DNA from: Bradyrhizobium sp. NDS-1
GTDB lineage: Bacteria; Pseudomonadota; Alphaproteobacteria; Rhizobiales; Xanthobacteraceae
Direction: 5' to 3'
Length of the DNA: 64,000 nucleotides
Assembly: GCF_032918005.1 (NCBI RefSeq)
Contig: NZ_CP136628.1
Coordinates: 4,697,501-4,761,500 of the forward strand
Part shown: piece by piece, positions 7,384 to 15,320 of the stretch
How positions within the stretch are numbered: the stretch's first letter is position 1
How the letters are laid out: the number at the start of each line of letters is the position of its first letter
The notes under the pieces: generated by a model
What the model saw: only the letters and a program-made list of their open reading frames with translations
Databases searched by the model: none
Told to the model about the DNA's origin: nothing
Program-made: the position numbers and the translations under genes

Positions 7384-9048
7384 TCACGCCTTCGCCTTCT
7401 CATGCGCCCGCAGTTCGTCGACCAGCACCCGCACATTCTCCGAATAGTCGATCGGGATCGAAACGAGATGCACGCCGCCTTCCTTGAAAGCGGCGTCGAG
7501 CGTCGGACCAAAGCTGTCGATGCTCTCGATCCGGTGGCCCTTCGCACCATAGGCCTTCGCGTACTGGACAAAGTCCGGATTCCCAAAGGTCATGCCGTAG
7601 TCGGCGAAATGATCGACGGCCTGCTTCCACCGGATCATGCCGTAGGCGTTGTCCTCAAGCACCAGCACGACGAGGTTGAGCTTGAGGCGGACGGCGGTTT
7701 CCATTTCCTGGCTGTTCATCATGAAGCCGCCGTCGCCGGCGACCGCGAGCACGCGGCGGTCGGGATGGAGCATCGCGGCCATCATCGCCGACGGCAGGCC
7801 GGCGCCCATGGTCGCCAGCGCATTGTCGAGCAGCAGCGTGTTGGCGACGCGAGTGCGGTAGTTGCGCGCGAACCAGATCTTGTACATGCCGTTGTCGAGC
7901 GCAACGATCCCGTTCTCGGGGATCACCTGGCGGACGTCGTGCACGATGCGCTGCGGCGTCGGCGGCCAGCGCGCCTCGGTGGCGCGGTCTGCGATGTGCC
8001 TGAGAATTTCTTCGCGTAGCGGCAGCAGCGCCGCGGCCTGCGGCAACTTGCCTTCGAGCCGATCGGCGAGCAGCTCCAGGCTCGGGCCGACATCGCCGAC
8101 CACCTCGGCATCGGGAAAATAAACCTGTTCGACGCTGGCTGACGTATAGCTGACGTGAATGACCTTCGGCCCCGACGAGCCCATGATGAAGGGCGGCTTC
8201 TCGATCGAGTCGTGGCCGATCGCGACGATCAGGTCGGCGGCTTCAATTGCGTCGTGGACATAGTCGCGCTCGGACAGCGCTGCGGTGCCCATATAAAGAT
8301 TGGTGCCGCCGGGTACGGTGCCCTTGCCCATCTGCGTCGTGAAGAACGGAATGCCGGTCCGCCGCACGAAGCTGGCGATGCCATGCGTCGACCGCGGCCG
8401 GCTGGTCGCCGCGCCCATCATCACCAATGGATGTTTTGCGGCCAGGATCATCTCGGCGGCGCGATCGAGCGCGGCACGATGGGCGACCGGAATTTCGATC
8501 GGATGAACCGGGATCACGGGAACGGGCGGCACTTCGTCACCGGCAATGTCCTCGGGCAATTCGAGATGCACCGGTCCCGGCCGCTCCTCCATTGCCACGC
8601 GAAACGCGTCGCGCACCACGGTCGGGATGCTGGAGGCGCTGACGATCTGCCGCGACAGCTTCGTCAAGGGCTTCATGGTCGCGACCACGTCGACGATCTG
8701 GAAGCGCGCCTGCCGGCTGCTCATGATCGGCTTCTGGCCGGTGATCAGGATCATCGGCATCGCGCCGAGATGCGCATAGGCGGCACCCGTCGACAAATTG
8801 AGAGCACCCGGGCCGAGCGTCGACAGGCACACGCCGGGCTTGCCGGTCAGCCGCCCATGCGTGGCCGCCATGAACGCGGCAGCCTGCTCGTGGCGGGTCA
8901 GGACCAGCTCGATCCTGGAGGTGCGGAGCGATTCGACCAGATCGAGATTCTCCTCGCCCGGGACGCCGAAGATGCGATCGACGCCTTCGTTCTCGAGCGC
9001 CGCGACAAACAGATCCGATCCCTTCACCTTGTGGTCCTGTCCGTTCAT
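7384..9048 (-). CDS. ThDP-dependent acetolactate synthase large subunit-like enzyme
   Basis: 554 aa with three ThDP-enzyme domains. The N-terminal Pyr domain has the catalytic Glu in TRHEQAAAFMA (Glu54). A central Rossmann-like domain covers roughly 195-325. The C-terminal PP domain has the metal/ThDP motif GDGGFMMN at 438-445 and the closing Asn at 467. The sequence resembles the AlsS-like large subunits that work without a regulatory subunit, and no ilvH-like gene is adjacent. Acetolactate production from pyruvate is likely but not certain. Sulfopyruvate or other 2-oxoacid decarboxylases share this architecture. Confidence 0.85.
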   Translation of the reverse strand: MNGQDHKVKGSDLFVAALENEGVDRIFGVPGEENLDLVESLRTSRIELVLTRHEQAAAFMAATHGRLTGKPGVCLSTLGPGALNLSTGAAYAHLGAMPMILITGQKPIMSSRQARFQIVDVVATMKPLTKLSRQIVSASSIPTVVRDAFRVAMEERPGPVHLELPEDIAGDEVPPVPVIPVHPIEIPVAHRAALDRAAEMILAAKHPLVMMGAATSRPRSTHGIASFVRRTGIPFFTTQMGKGTVPGGTNLYMGTAALSERDYVHDAIEAADLIVAIGHDSIEKPPFIMGSSGPKVIHVSYTSASVEQVYFPDAEVVGDVGPSLELLADRLEGKLPQAAALLPLREEILRHIADRATEARWPPTPQRIVHDVRQVIPENGIVALDNGMYKIWFARNYRTRVANTLLLDNALATMGAGLPSAMMAAMLHPDRRVLAVAGDGGFMMNSQEMETAVRLKLNLVVLVLEDNAYGMIRWKQAVDHFADYGMTFGNPDFVQYAKAYGAKGHRIESIDSFGPTLDAAFKEGGVHLVSIPIDYSENVRVLVDELRAHEKAKA

Positions 9049-9251
9049 GTCGCCTCCGCTTCCGTTCGCTTACGTGTTCCAAAGCAGCCGGCGCATGGTA
9101 GCGGCCTGCAGCTCCGGCACAACTCACAATGAGCGGCACACGGCATCGACGTCGACATCGCCATGCGACCCAAGCAAACAGTCGAGCGTCCCGCCACGAG
9201 GTCACTGGCGCGAACGTTGCATGCCCCACGCAACCTGCTATCGCTCGCGTC

Positions 9252-9605
9252 ATGACACCCAAGACCTTCGAAACCCGCTGCCTGCGCCTGCCCGCCGTAA
9301 CCAAGGTGGTGCAGTGGGAAGGCACGTCCGTGTTCAAGGTCGGCGGCAAGATGTTCGCGCTGGGCGGCGGCTTTGCAGCGCGTTCCGGCGGCTACATGTT
9401 CAAGGTCTCCGACATGGCCTATACCATGCTGATCGAGCACGGCCTCGCGCGACCGGCGCCGTATCTGGCGCGCGCCAAATGGGTGCAACTCGTCGGCAAC
9501 GGCGCGCTGTCGGACGCTGAGCTGACGAGCTATCTCGCGCAGGCCCATGCGCTGATCGTGGCCAAGCTGACGCGAAAGACGCGCAAGGTGCTGGGGCTCG
9601 ACTGA
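9252..9605 (+). CDS. MmcQ/YjbR family DNA-binding-like protein
   Basis: 117 aa from the ATG at 9252, opening MTPKTFETRCLRLPAVTKVV. It then has the family core WEGTSVFKVGGKMFALGG and a C-terminal KWVQL...LIVAKLTRK. The CyaY-like fold family (PF04237) is called DNA-binding from structural resemblance only. An upstream in-frame ATG at 9129 would add 41 residues of poor quality, so the internal start is preferred. It is divergent from the ThDP enzyme. Confidence 0.85.
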   Translation: MTPKTFETRCLRLPAVTKVVQWEGTSVFKVGGKMFALGGGFAARSGGYMFKVSDMAYTMLIEHGLARPAPYLARAKWVQLVGNGALSDAELTSYLAQAHALIVAKLTRKTRKVLGLD

Positions 9606-9715
9606 GCGCAAGCATCGACCCGTCGCCTCACGCTATCTCCTAGGGCTCCAGCCTCCTCCTCGGCGGTCACGGCCTCGCCGGCCCGCACGCTTCCAGCGTT
9701 CCTCCTCCGGATCAA

Positions 9716-9759
9716 CGAACGTTCGATTGACCCGCACGATATATCTGACTAAAGTCAGA
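9716..9759 (+). promoter_or_regulatory. Promoter and operator of the MarR-GNAT gene
   Basis: Two palindromes flank a promoter-like sequence. CGAACGTTCG (9716-9725) is a perfect 10-base palindrome. TCTGACTAAAGTCAGA (9744-9759) has perfect 7-base arms around AA. TTGACC at 9727-9732 and TAAAGT at 9750-9755 are spaced 17 bases apart, as in a sigma-70 promoter, so the second palindrome covers the -10. The start codon follows at 9764. Binding of the MarR-GNAT product here (autoregulation) is an inference. Confidence 0.6.
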
Positions 9760-9763
9760 CATC

Positions 9764-10636
9764 ATGCTCGACCCCGTTTCCCGTGTCCGCCGCTTCAATC
9801 GCGCCGTAACCTCTGCCGTCGGTGCGCTCGATACCTCGTTCCTCGGACGCGGCCGGCCGCTTGGGGCGGCGCGTGTGCTCAACGCGATCGGGCATGGGCG
9901 CTCGGACGTGGCAGAGATCCGCGACTATCTCGGTCTCGATTCCGGGCTGATGAGCCGGCTGCTCCGCAGCCTCGAGGACGAAGGGCTGGTGGAGACCACC
10001 ACGCATCAGGACGATGCACGGCGGCGGATAGCAAAGCTCACGCGCGCGGGCCGGCGCGAGTTCGCGGCGTATGAGGCTCTGTCCAATGCGCAGGCCGAAG
10101 GCTTCCTCGCGCAACATTCGCAACGCGAGGCGCTCCTGGCGGCGATGGATCTGATCGCCGCCACCCTGACGCGCGAGCGAATTGCGCTCGAGGAGATGGA
10201 CCCGCAAAGCGAGGAGGCCTGCTATTGCCTCGGCGAGTACTATGCCGAGCTTGGCCGGCGCTTCAAACAAGGCTTCGACGTCTCGCGCTCGCGCGATCCC
10301 GACGCCAAGGACATGCGCCGCCCGCGCGGCACGTTCATCGTCGCAATGTCCGACACGCTGCCGATCGGCTGCGTCGGGCTGAAGGGCACCGATCACGGCT
10401 ATGCCGAGATCAAGCGGCTGTGGGTCGCTCCGGCCGCGCGCGGATTGCGGCTCGGCCGCCGCCTGATGGACGCGGCCGAGAATGCCGCGCGCGGGCTCGG
10501 AAACGCGCTGCTGCGGCTCGACACCAACAGCGCGCTGCCCGAGGCCGGCCGGCTCTATCGCACCACCGGCTGGCGCGAGATCCCGCGCTTCAACGACGAC
10601 CCCTATCCGGATCTATTCTTCGAAAAACGGCTGTGA
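9764..10636 (+). CDS. MarR-type regulator fused to a GNAT acetyltransferase
   Basis: 290 aa. Residues 1 to about 145 are a MarR winged helix: LGAARVLNAIGHGRSDVAEI, then LDSGLMSRLLRSLEDEGLVE as recognition helix, and a wing with TTHQDDARRRIAKLT. Residues about 165-290 are a GNAT domain with IKRLWVAPAARGLRLGRRL as the acetyl-CoA loop and LYRTTGWREIPRFN near the end. Such fusions are common in soil bacteria. The substrate of the acetyltransferase, presumably also the signal, is not known. The palindrome over the promoter suggests autorepression. Only four bases separate the palindrome from the ATG, and no SD is visible. Confidence 0.88.
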   Translation: MLDPVSRVRRFNRAVTSAVGALDTSFLGRGRPLGAARVLNAIGHGRSDVAEIRDYLGLDSGLMSRLLRSLEDEGLVETTTHQDDARRRIAKLTRAGRREFAAYEALSNAQAEGFLAQHSQREALLAAMDLIAATLTRERIALEEMDPQSEEACYCLGEYYAELGRRFKQGFDVSRSRDPDAKDMRRPRGTFIVAMSDTLPIGCVGLKGTDHGYAEIKRLWVAPAARGLRLGRRLMDAAENAARGLGNALLRLDTNSALPEAGRLYRTTGWREIPRFNDDPYPDLFFEKRL

Positions 10637-10693
10637 CGCCGCGCGACCAATCTGCCGCCTGCTGCGTTGTGCTTCCAGCATGGGAGCTTCGCG

Positions 10694-11080
10694 ATGAGCA
10701 GCGCCGATCTCGCCGACCTCTACCGCAATTACATCGCCTGCCTGAACCGGCAGGACTGGCCGGCCCTTGGCCAGTTCGTGCATGACGCTGTCGTCCACAA
10801 CAGCCGGCCTCTCGGCCTGCTCGGCTATCGCGCGATGCTGGAGCAGGATTTTCGCAACATTCCGGATCTGCACTTCGACATCGCGCTGCTGGTCTCCGAG
10901 CCGCCCAGGATTGCAGCGCGGCTGAAGTTCGACTGCTCGCCGGTCGGGACGTTCCTGGGGCTGGCGGTCAACGGGAAGCACGTGTCCTTCTGCGAGAACG
11001 TGTTCTACGAATTTCGCGATGAAAGGATTGCGCAGGTCTGGTCGGTGATCGACAAGGCCGCGATCGAGGCGCAGCTCTGA
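10694..11080 (+). CDS. SnoaL-like ester cyclase family protein
   Basis: 128 aa alpha+beta barrel protein of the NTF2 superfamily. It opens MSSADLADLYRNYIACLNRQ, has LGQFVHDAVVHNSRP with the characteristic V-x-H-N, a middle RNIPDLHFDIALLV, and ends FCENVFYEFRDERIAQVWS. ATG 10694 has GGGAG 8 bases upstream and is chosen over an upstream frame extension. It lies 57 bases after the MarR-GNAT gene on the same strand and could be cotranscribed. Substrate unknown. Confidence 0.85.
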   Translation: MSSADLADLYRNYIACLNRQDWPALGQFVHDAVVHNSRPLGLLGYRAMLEQDFRNIPDLHFDIALLVSEPPRIAARLKFDCSPVGTFLGLAVNGKHVSFCENVFYEFRDERIAQVWSVIDKAAIEAQL

Positions 11081-11101
11081 GACCGCGCCTCGATCTCGAA
11101 C

Positions 11102-12322
11102 TCACGCTGGCGCCGGTGCCGCCTCGCCTTGCGGCTTGGGGAAGGGCCGGAACGTCATCGCCATCAGGAAGGCGCCGAGGCCCATCGCCCAGGAGGCGAT
11201 GTAGAGCCAGGCGTAGCTGGAGAACGCGTCGTAGATCAGGCCTCCTGCAAGCGGGCCGGTGGCCATGCCGAGGCTGCCGGCCATCGCCGTGCCGCCGATC
11301 ACCGTGCCCATCATCTTGAGCGGAAAATTCTCGCGGATGAGAACGGCGTAGAGCGGCATGGTGCCGGCATAGATGAAGCCGAAGGCTGCTCCGACCACAT
11401 AGAACGTCGTGAGTTGATTAGCGAAGACATAGGCGAGCGCACCGAAGGCCTGGAGCAGCAGGCCGGAGACCAGCACGCGCTTGGCGCCGAAGCGGTCACC
11501 GAGCAAGCCGAAGGCGATGCGGCCGCCGAGACCGGCAAAACCCTCGATGCTGTAGATCGTCACCGCCGCGACCAGCGGAATGCCGCAGCTCACCGCATAG
11601 CTCACCGTATGGATGATCGGTCCCGAATGGGTGGCGCAGCAGAAGAAGTTGGTGGCGAGCAGGATGATGAATTGCGGCGAGCGCAGCGCCTCACCCATCG
11701 ACATCTCGGTTTGCGCAGCGCCCTCACCCTTTGGCGCAGCCGCCGCTTGCGCGAGCGCAGGCGGACGGCGCACCAGGAACGAGACCGGGATCATGATGGC
11801 GCCGACCACCAGTGCCACGATCTGCATCGAGGTGCGCCAGTCGTAGCCCGAGACCAGCCAGGCCGCGAACGGGGCCATCGTCATCGGCGCCATGCCCATG
11901 CCGGCCGAGACGAGCGACACTGCGAGACTGCGCTGGGTCTCGAACCAGCCAGTCACTGCCGCCATCATCGGTGCGAAGATCGCAGCGCACGCCGCGCCGG
12001 TCAAAAGGCCGAACACGATCTGGAACACGATCAGCGAGGTCGCGAGGCTGGCGGCGAACAGGCTCAGCGTCAGCACGATCGATCCGGTCAGCACGACTGG
12101 AAGCGGCCCGAACCGGTCGGACAGCGTGCCCCAGACCATGCTGGTGAAGGCCATGGCCAGAAAGCCGATCGTCATCGCGCCGGAAATGCCGGTCACCGAC
12201 CAGCCGGTCTCCTTGGCGATCGGCTGCAGGAACACCGGCAGCGAAAACATGCCGCCGATGGCGACGCAGCCGAGCAGCCCGCCGGCGGCGACGATCACCC
12301 AGCGATAGGGGGATTGGGTCAT
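11102..12322 (-). CDS. MFS transporter
   Basis: 406 aa with about 12 hydrophobic spans. It opens MTQSPYRWVIVAAGGLLGCV, and the loop 2-3 motif is WGTLSDRFGPLPVVL. The cytoplasmic centre is at about 195-215, and the second-half loop is GLLGDRFGAKRVLVSG. The overall pattern resembles monocarboxylate or oxalate/formate-type MFS carriers. The ATG at 12322 has GGGAG six bases upstream. A frame extension to 12439 lacks a transport-family match. The substrate is unknown. Confidence 0.88.
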   Translation of the reverse strand: MTQSPYRWVIVAAGGLLGCVAIGGMFSLPVFLQPIAKETGWSVTGISGAMTIGFLAMAFTSMVWGTLSDRFGPLPVVLTGSIVLTLSLFAASLATSLIVFQIVFGLLTGAACAAIFAPMMAAVTGWFETQRSLAVSLVSAGMGMAPMTMAPFAAWLVSGYDWRTSMQIVALVVGAIMIPVSFLVRRPPALAQAAAAPKGEGAAQTEMSMGEALRSPQFIILLATNFFCCATHSGPIIHTVSYAVSCGIPLVAAVTIYSIEGFAGLGGRIAFGLLGDRFGAKRVLVSGLLLQAFGALAYVFANQLTTFYVVGAAFGFIYAGTMPLYAVLIRENFPLKMMGTVIGGTAMAGSLGMATGPLAGGLIYDAFSSYAWLYIASWAMGLGAFLMAMTFRPFPKPQGEAAPAPA

Positions 12323-12603
12323 CTTTGTCTCCCGAGATGATCTTGTCTGATTGGAAGACGAATGGGAACCGCACCGGCCGACAGCGTCGCCACGTTTTTG
12401 AAGGGCATCGCCAAACAAAAATTGCGAAAACAACCCCATGCACAGTAGATGGTCCCAGCGGGATCAATGACTTAGCGGAGAGCGAAATGAGCGGCCGGCG
12501 GCCCGCGAAGGCTCGCTGTTGTTTGACGCGTCGGGCAAAACATCACGGCCTCATCCCGCCAATCCACCTCGCCTTCGCTCGTGTGACCGTCCGCGATCAA
12601 AGC

Positions 12604-13182
12604 TCACACGGCCGCTCTGCGGCGCCAGATGCTGACCGTGAGCCAGATTGCCGAGACCAGAAAATAGAGTGCGCCGACCGCAGCATAGCCCGCGACGTTC
12701 GCGATCGATGGAGCCGCGGGCATCGTGGCCTGAAAGATGAAGAAACCGCCTGCGAGGGCCGACTGGCCACCGCTCAGCACCATGGCCCATTGTGCGCCAA
12801 AGAGCTTCCAGCGCCGCACGGCCGTGCCGAGCTGGAGCAACCCGGATAGGATCGCCCACGCCCCGAAGATCCCGAGCACCCAGTTCATGCTGACCTGCAA
12901 GGCCAGCACGACCGCGATGGTCGTCGCGAGGCTGACCAGCACGTTCAGGCCCTGCGTGCGGTTTTGGTTCAACCCGCCGCTGCAGAGCGCGTCGAGATAA
13001 TTGGCTGCGGCGTCCCACGCCGGATACGCGACGAGCAGCGCTGCTGCGACGATCGCCGACGACGGCGCGATCGCAAAAGCCGCAATGACCCAGGCGACGG
13101 AAAACGCGGCCCGCAGAAAATAATACTGCTTCAGCCATTGCGCGTGCTCGACGATGTCCGAAGTTGTCTCACGGTCTCTCAT
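12604..13182 (-). CDS. DUF308 (HdeD-like) membrane protein
   Basis: 192 aa, mostly hydrophobic, with about six spans in three hairpins, as in HdeD/DUF308 proteins. The motif GIFGAWAILSGLLQLGTAVR, matching the usual G-x-W-x-I-x-x-G-x-x-x, is near residues 109-128. It has a strong SD (AAGGAG, 5 bases before the ATG at 13182). An operator-like palindrome (13194-13209), matching one in front of the neighbouring TetR gene, lies just upstream. Therefore it is probably repressed by that TetR. Function is unknown; HdeD is linked to acid stress in enterobacteria. Confidence 0.82.
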   Translation of the reverse strand: MRDRETTSDIVEHAQWLKQYYFLRAAFSVAWVIAAFAIAPSSAIVAAALLVAYPAWDAAANYLDALCSGGLNQNRTQGLNVLVSLATTIAVVLALQVSMNWVLGIFGAWAILSGLLQLGTAVRRWKLFGAQWAMVLSGGQSALAGGFFIFQATMPAAPSIANVAGYAAVGALYFLVSAIWLTVSIWRRRAAV

Positions 13183-13193
13183 GTCTTCTCCTT

Positions 13194-13209
13194 ACCTACT
13201 AGTTGGTAG
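13194..13209. promoter_or_regulatory. Putative TetR operator in the DUF308 promoter
   Basis: ACCTACTAGTTGGTAG contains an imperfect palindrome ACCTACT/AGTTGGT, with 6 of 7 positions complementary. It matches the element at 13863-13878 at 14 of 16 positions. It is located 12 bases upstream of the DUF308 start codon, beyond the SD. Its repetition in front of the tetR gene makes a shared operator likely. Confidence 0.65.
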
Positions 13210-13266
13210 TTAACACCAGACAAGTCGACGCCGGACGGTTTTGCGCCCAGCGTTGCGCCTCGTCAT

Positions 13267-13851
13267 TCAGTGCCTGGTGGTCAGCCGGTCGAGCAGCGGC
13301 CGGGTAATGGTCCCGAACATCCTGGGATCGCCATAGGCGCGCGCCGATAGCATTGCGCCGTGAACGGTCGCCATGAATCCTTCAGCCTCGACCTTCGCAG
13401 TGCTGGAAAGATGCAGCCGCCCCTTCCGCTTGCCGCGCTCCAGCACCGAGGTCAGCCACGACGCCAGGAAACGGAAATGCGCGCGAACCTCCAGCGCCAC
13501 CTCCTCGGGGAGGATGGGAAGCTCGCTGGCGAGCAGCGCGCAAACGCAGAAGGGAGCGGTCGCGTCAGTGATACACGCCTCCCAATAGGCGACATAGTTT
13601 TCGAGCTGGTCGCGCGCGTCCGGGATGTTGCGCTCAAGCGCCGCCAAACCCGCCTGCGCCTCCTCGCGATAGCGCGACACCAGGGTGCGGACCAGATCGA
13701 CCTTGCTGGCGAAATGATGGTGGATGCTCGGCTTGCGAATGCCGACCACGTCGGCGATGTCGGCATAGCTGAAGCCGTTATAGCCGCCGGCAATGATCAG
13801 CGAGCGGGCGCAGGCCAGGATGTCGTCGGCGGTGGTGGAGACGTTGCTCAT
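13267..13851 (-). CDS. TetR family transcriptional regulator
   Basis: 194 aa. The N-terminal helix-turn-helix is at about residues 25-50: FSYADIADVVGIRKPSIHHH, followed by the typical HHFASKVDLVRTLVSRY. The C-terminal ligand domain includes CVCALLASELPILPEEV, similar to the TetR_C regulators that respond to lipophilic or reactive compounds. It is upstream of the DUF308 gene on the same strand, 84 bases away. It has its own copy of the shared palindrome just upstream. The effector is unknown. Confidence 0.92.
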   Translation of the reverse strand: MSNVSTTADDILACARSLIIAGGYNGFSYADIADVVGIRKPSIHHHFASKVDLVRTLVSRYREEAQAGLAALERNIPDARDQLENYVAYWEACITDATAPFCVCALLASELPILPEEVALEVRAHFRFLASWLTSVLERGKRKGRLHLSSTAKVEAEGFMATVHGAMLSARAYGDPRMFGTITRPLLDRLTTRH

Positions 13852-13862
13852 GCAGGTTAGCT

Positions 13863-13878
13863 ACCTTCCAGTTGGTAG
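13863..13878. promoter_or_regulatory. Putative TetR operator in the tetR / deformylase-like divergent region
   Basis: ACCTTCCAGTTGGTAG is the second copy of the sequence in front of the DUF308 gene (14 of 16 identical). Its half-sites ACCTTCC/AGTTGGT are less symmetric (5 of 7). It lies 12 bases upstream of tetR and 50 bases upstream of the deformylase-like gene on the other strand. One binding event could therefore control both directions. Confidence 0.65.
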
Positions 13879-13927
13879 GGCGTCAAGGAGGGATGCTTCA
13901 ACGATGCGTGAGTGGTAGGAGCCTCTC

Positions 13928-14425
13928 ATGACCATCCGCCCCATCGTCCGCTACCCCGACCGCCGGCTCGCACTGCCGGCCCGCCCCGTCACCGCGTTCG
14001 ACGATGGCTTACGAGAGCTTGCGGCGGACTTGCTGGAGACGATGCGCGCCGCACCCGGGATCGGGATTACCGCGCCGCATATCGGCGTGCCCTTGCGCGT
14101 CGTCGTGCTCGAGCTCGACGGCAAGGACGGGCCCCTCACCTACGTCAATCCGGTCATTGAGTGGGCCTCCCCCGAGATGATCATGCACCGCGAGGGCAGC
14201 GTCTCGATGCCCGGGGTCAACGACGAGGTGCAGCGCCACGCGCGCGTGCGGATCAGCTACAACGATCTCAGCGGCAACACGCAAAGCGAGGAATCGGAGG
14301 GCTTGCGCGCCGTGTGTCACCAGCACGAGATCGACCAGCTCGACGGCATGTTCTGGATCCAGCGACTGTCGCGGCTGAAGCGGGAGCGGCTGGTGAAGAC
14401 GTACGAGAAGATGCACAGACCTTGA
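13928..14425 (+). CDS. Peptide deformylase-like protein lacking metal ligands
   Basis: 165 aa with the complete deformylase layout but altered catalytic motifs. Motif 1 is GIGITAPHIG (44-53) instead of GxGxAAxQ. Motif 2 is EGSVS (89-93), with Ser91 where the metal-binding Cys is expected. Motif 3 is HQHEIDQLDG (131-140), with His133 and Glu134 kept but the second metal His replaced by Gln137. Two of three metal ligands are therefore missing, and ordinary deformylation is unlikely. The frame is intact and codon use is normal, which suggests a retained non-deformylase role. It is divergent from tetR, with a shared operator-like element between them. Confidence 0.85.
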   Translation: MTIRPIVRYPDRRLALPARPVTAFDDGLRELAADLLETMRAAPGIGITAPHIGVPLRVVVLELDGKDGPLTYVNPVIEWASPEMIMHREGSVSMPGVNDEVQRHARVRISYNDLSGNTQSEESEGLRAVCHQHEIDQLDGMFWIQRLSRLKRERLVKTYEKMHRP

Positions 14426-14533
14426 GGGGATCAGCCAAATGAATTCGCTATCCGCCAGCGCCGAAAGCTAGACGGATGGACTACGCCAGCGGCCCTCGCT
14501 TTCGCTCAGCCGCTGGCGCCTCACACGCTCAGA

Positions 14534-15187
14534 TCATCCGGCCTTGGCGGGTACGGGCGTGTTGAGCAGCTGCTGCTCCCACAGGTACGCGATGCCGCTA
14601 CCGCCGGCATGCTGGATGATCACCTCCGTCAGCGCGGCAGCTTGGTCGATCCGCGCCCAGTCGCGCTGCCATTCGGCCGCGACCGCCAGCCAGGTCATCA
14701 TATTGACGCCCGCCGCGATCATGCGCTGGATTGCGACCTGGTGGGCCTCCACCGAAACGGCGCCAGAGGCGTCGGTGACCACCGTGACATCCCAGCCCTC
14801 GCCGCGAGCCTGAATCGCCGGCATCGCAACGCAAATTTCGGTCCACAGGCCAGCAATGATGAGCTGCTTGCGACCAGTTGCCTTGACTGCGTCCACCACC
14901 TTGCGATCCTCCCAGGTGTTGATGAACGTCCGGTCGATCACTTCCTGGCCAGGGCAAACGTCGGTGATCTGAGGAAAAAGGAGACCACCCCGTTCAGCGA
15001 TCACCGTGGTCAGGATCGTGGGGACACCGAAGGCTTTGGCGGCCTTGGCCAGCCCGGCCGTATTGTTGATCACCATCTGCGGTTCGTGGCTGTTCACGTT
15101 CGCAAGTTGGTACGGCTGGTGGTCGATCAGAACGAGGACGGAGTCTTCGGGACGAAGGAGCGAAGCAAGGCCGTTACGAAAAGTCAT
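14534..15187 (-). CDS. YcaC-like isochorismatase-family hydrolase
   Basis: 217 aa cysteine hydrolase resembling E. coli YcaC. Asp22 lies in LVLIDHQPYQ. The probable nucleophile Cys119 is in GLWTEICVAMPA, after the family-specific VKATGRKQLIIAG. The central VVTDASGAVS and MMTWLAVAAEWQRDW are also YcaC marks. I could not place the catalytic Lys with confidence. ATG 15187 is preceded by AAAGGA; an open-frame extension to 15421 enters the divergent lysR gene and is rejected. Substrate unknown. The adjacent LysR gene is its probable regulator. Confidence 0.87.
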   Translation of the reverse strand: MTFRNGLASLLRPEDSVLVLIDHQPYQLANVNSHEPQMVINNTAGLAKAAKAFGVPTILTTVIAERGGLLFPQITDVCPGQEVIDRTFINTWEDRKVVDAVKATGRKQLIIAGLWTEICVAMPAIQARGEGWDVTVVTDASGAVSVEAHQVAIQRMIAAGVNMMTWLAVAAEWQRDWARIDQAAALTEVIIQHAGGSGIAYLWEQQLLNTPVPAKAG

Positions 15188-15300
15188 CGTTGCATCCTTT
15201 ACTGCCGCTGTGAGCGGCACTGGTTCGGAGACGTACGCCAACAGCGACGTAGCCCAACGCGAGATTGATGGTCTCGGATGCGATACGGTAGTGTCAGGTC

Positions 15301-15317
15301 GCGACACGCTGTGTCGC
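15301..15317. promoter_or_regulatory. Palindrome in the YcaC-like / lysR divergent region
   Basis: GCGACAC-GCT-GTGTCGC has perfect 7-base arms. It lies 3 bases before the lysR ATG and about 115 bases upstream of the hydrolase gene. Another GTGTC at 15291 adds a partial third half-site. This is compatible with LysR autoregulation, but the position so close to the start codon would also suit a translational effect. Confidence 0.5.
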
Positions 15318-15320
15318 CGA

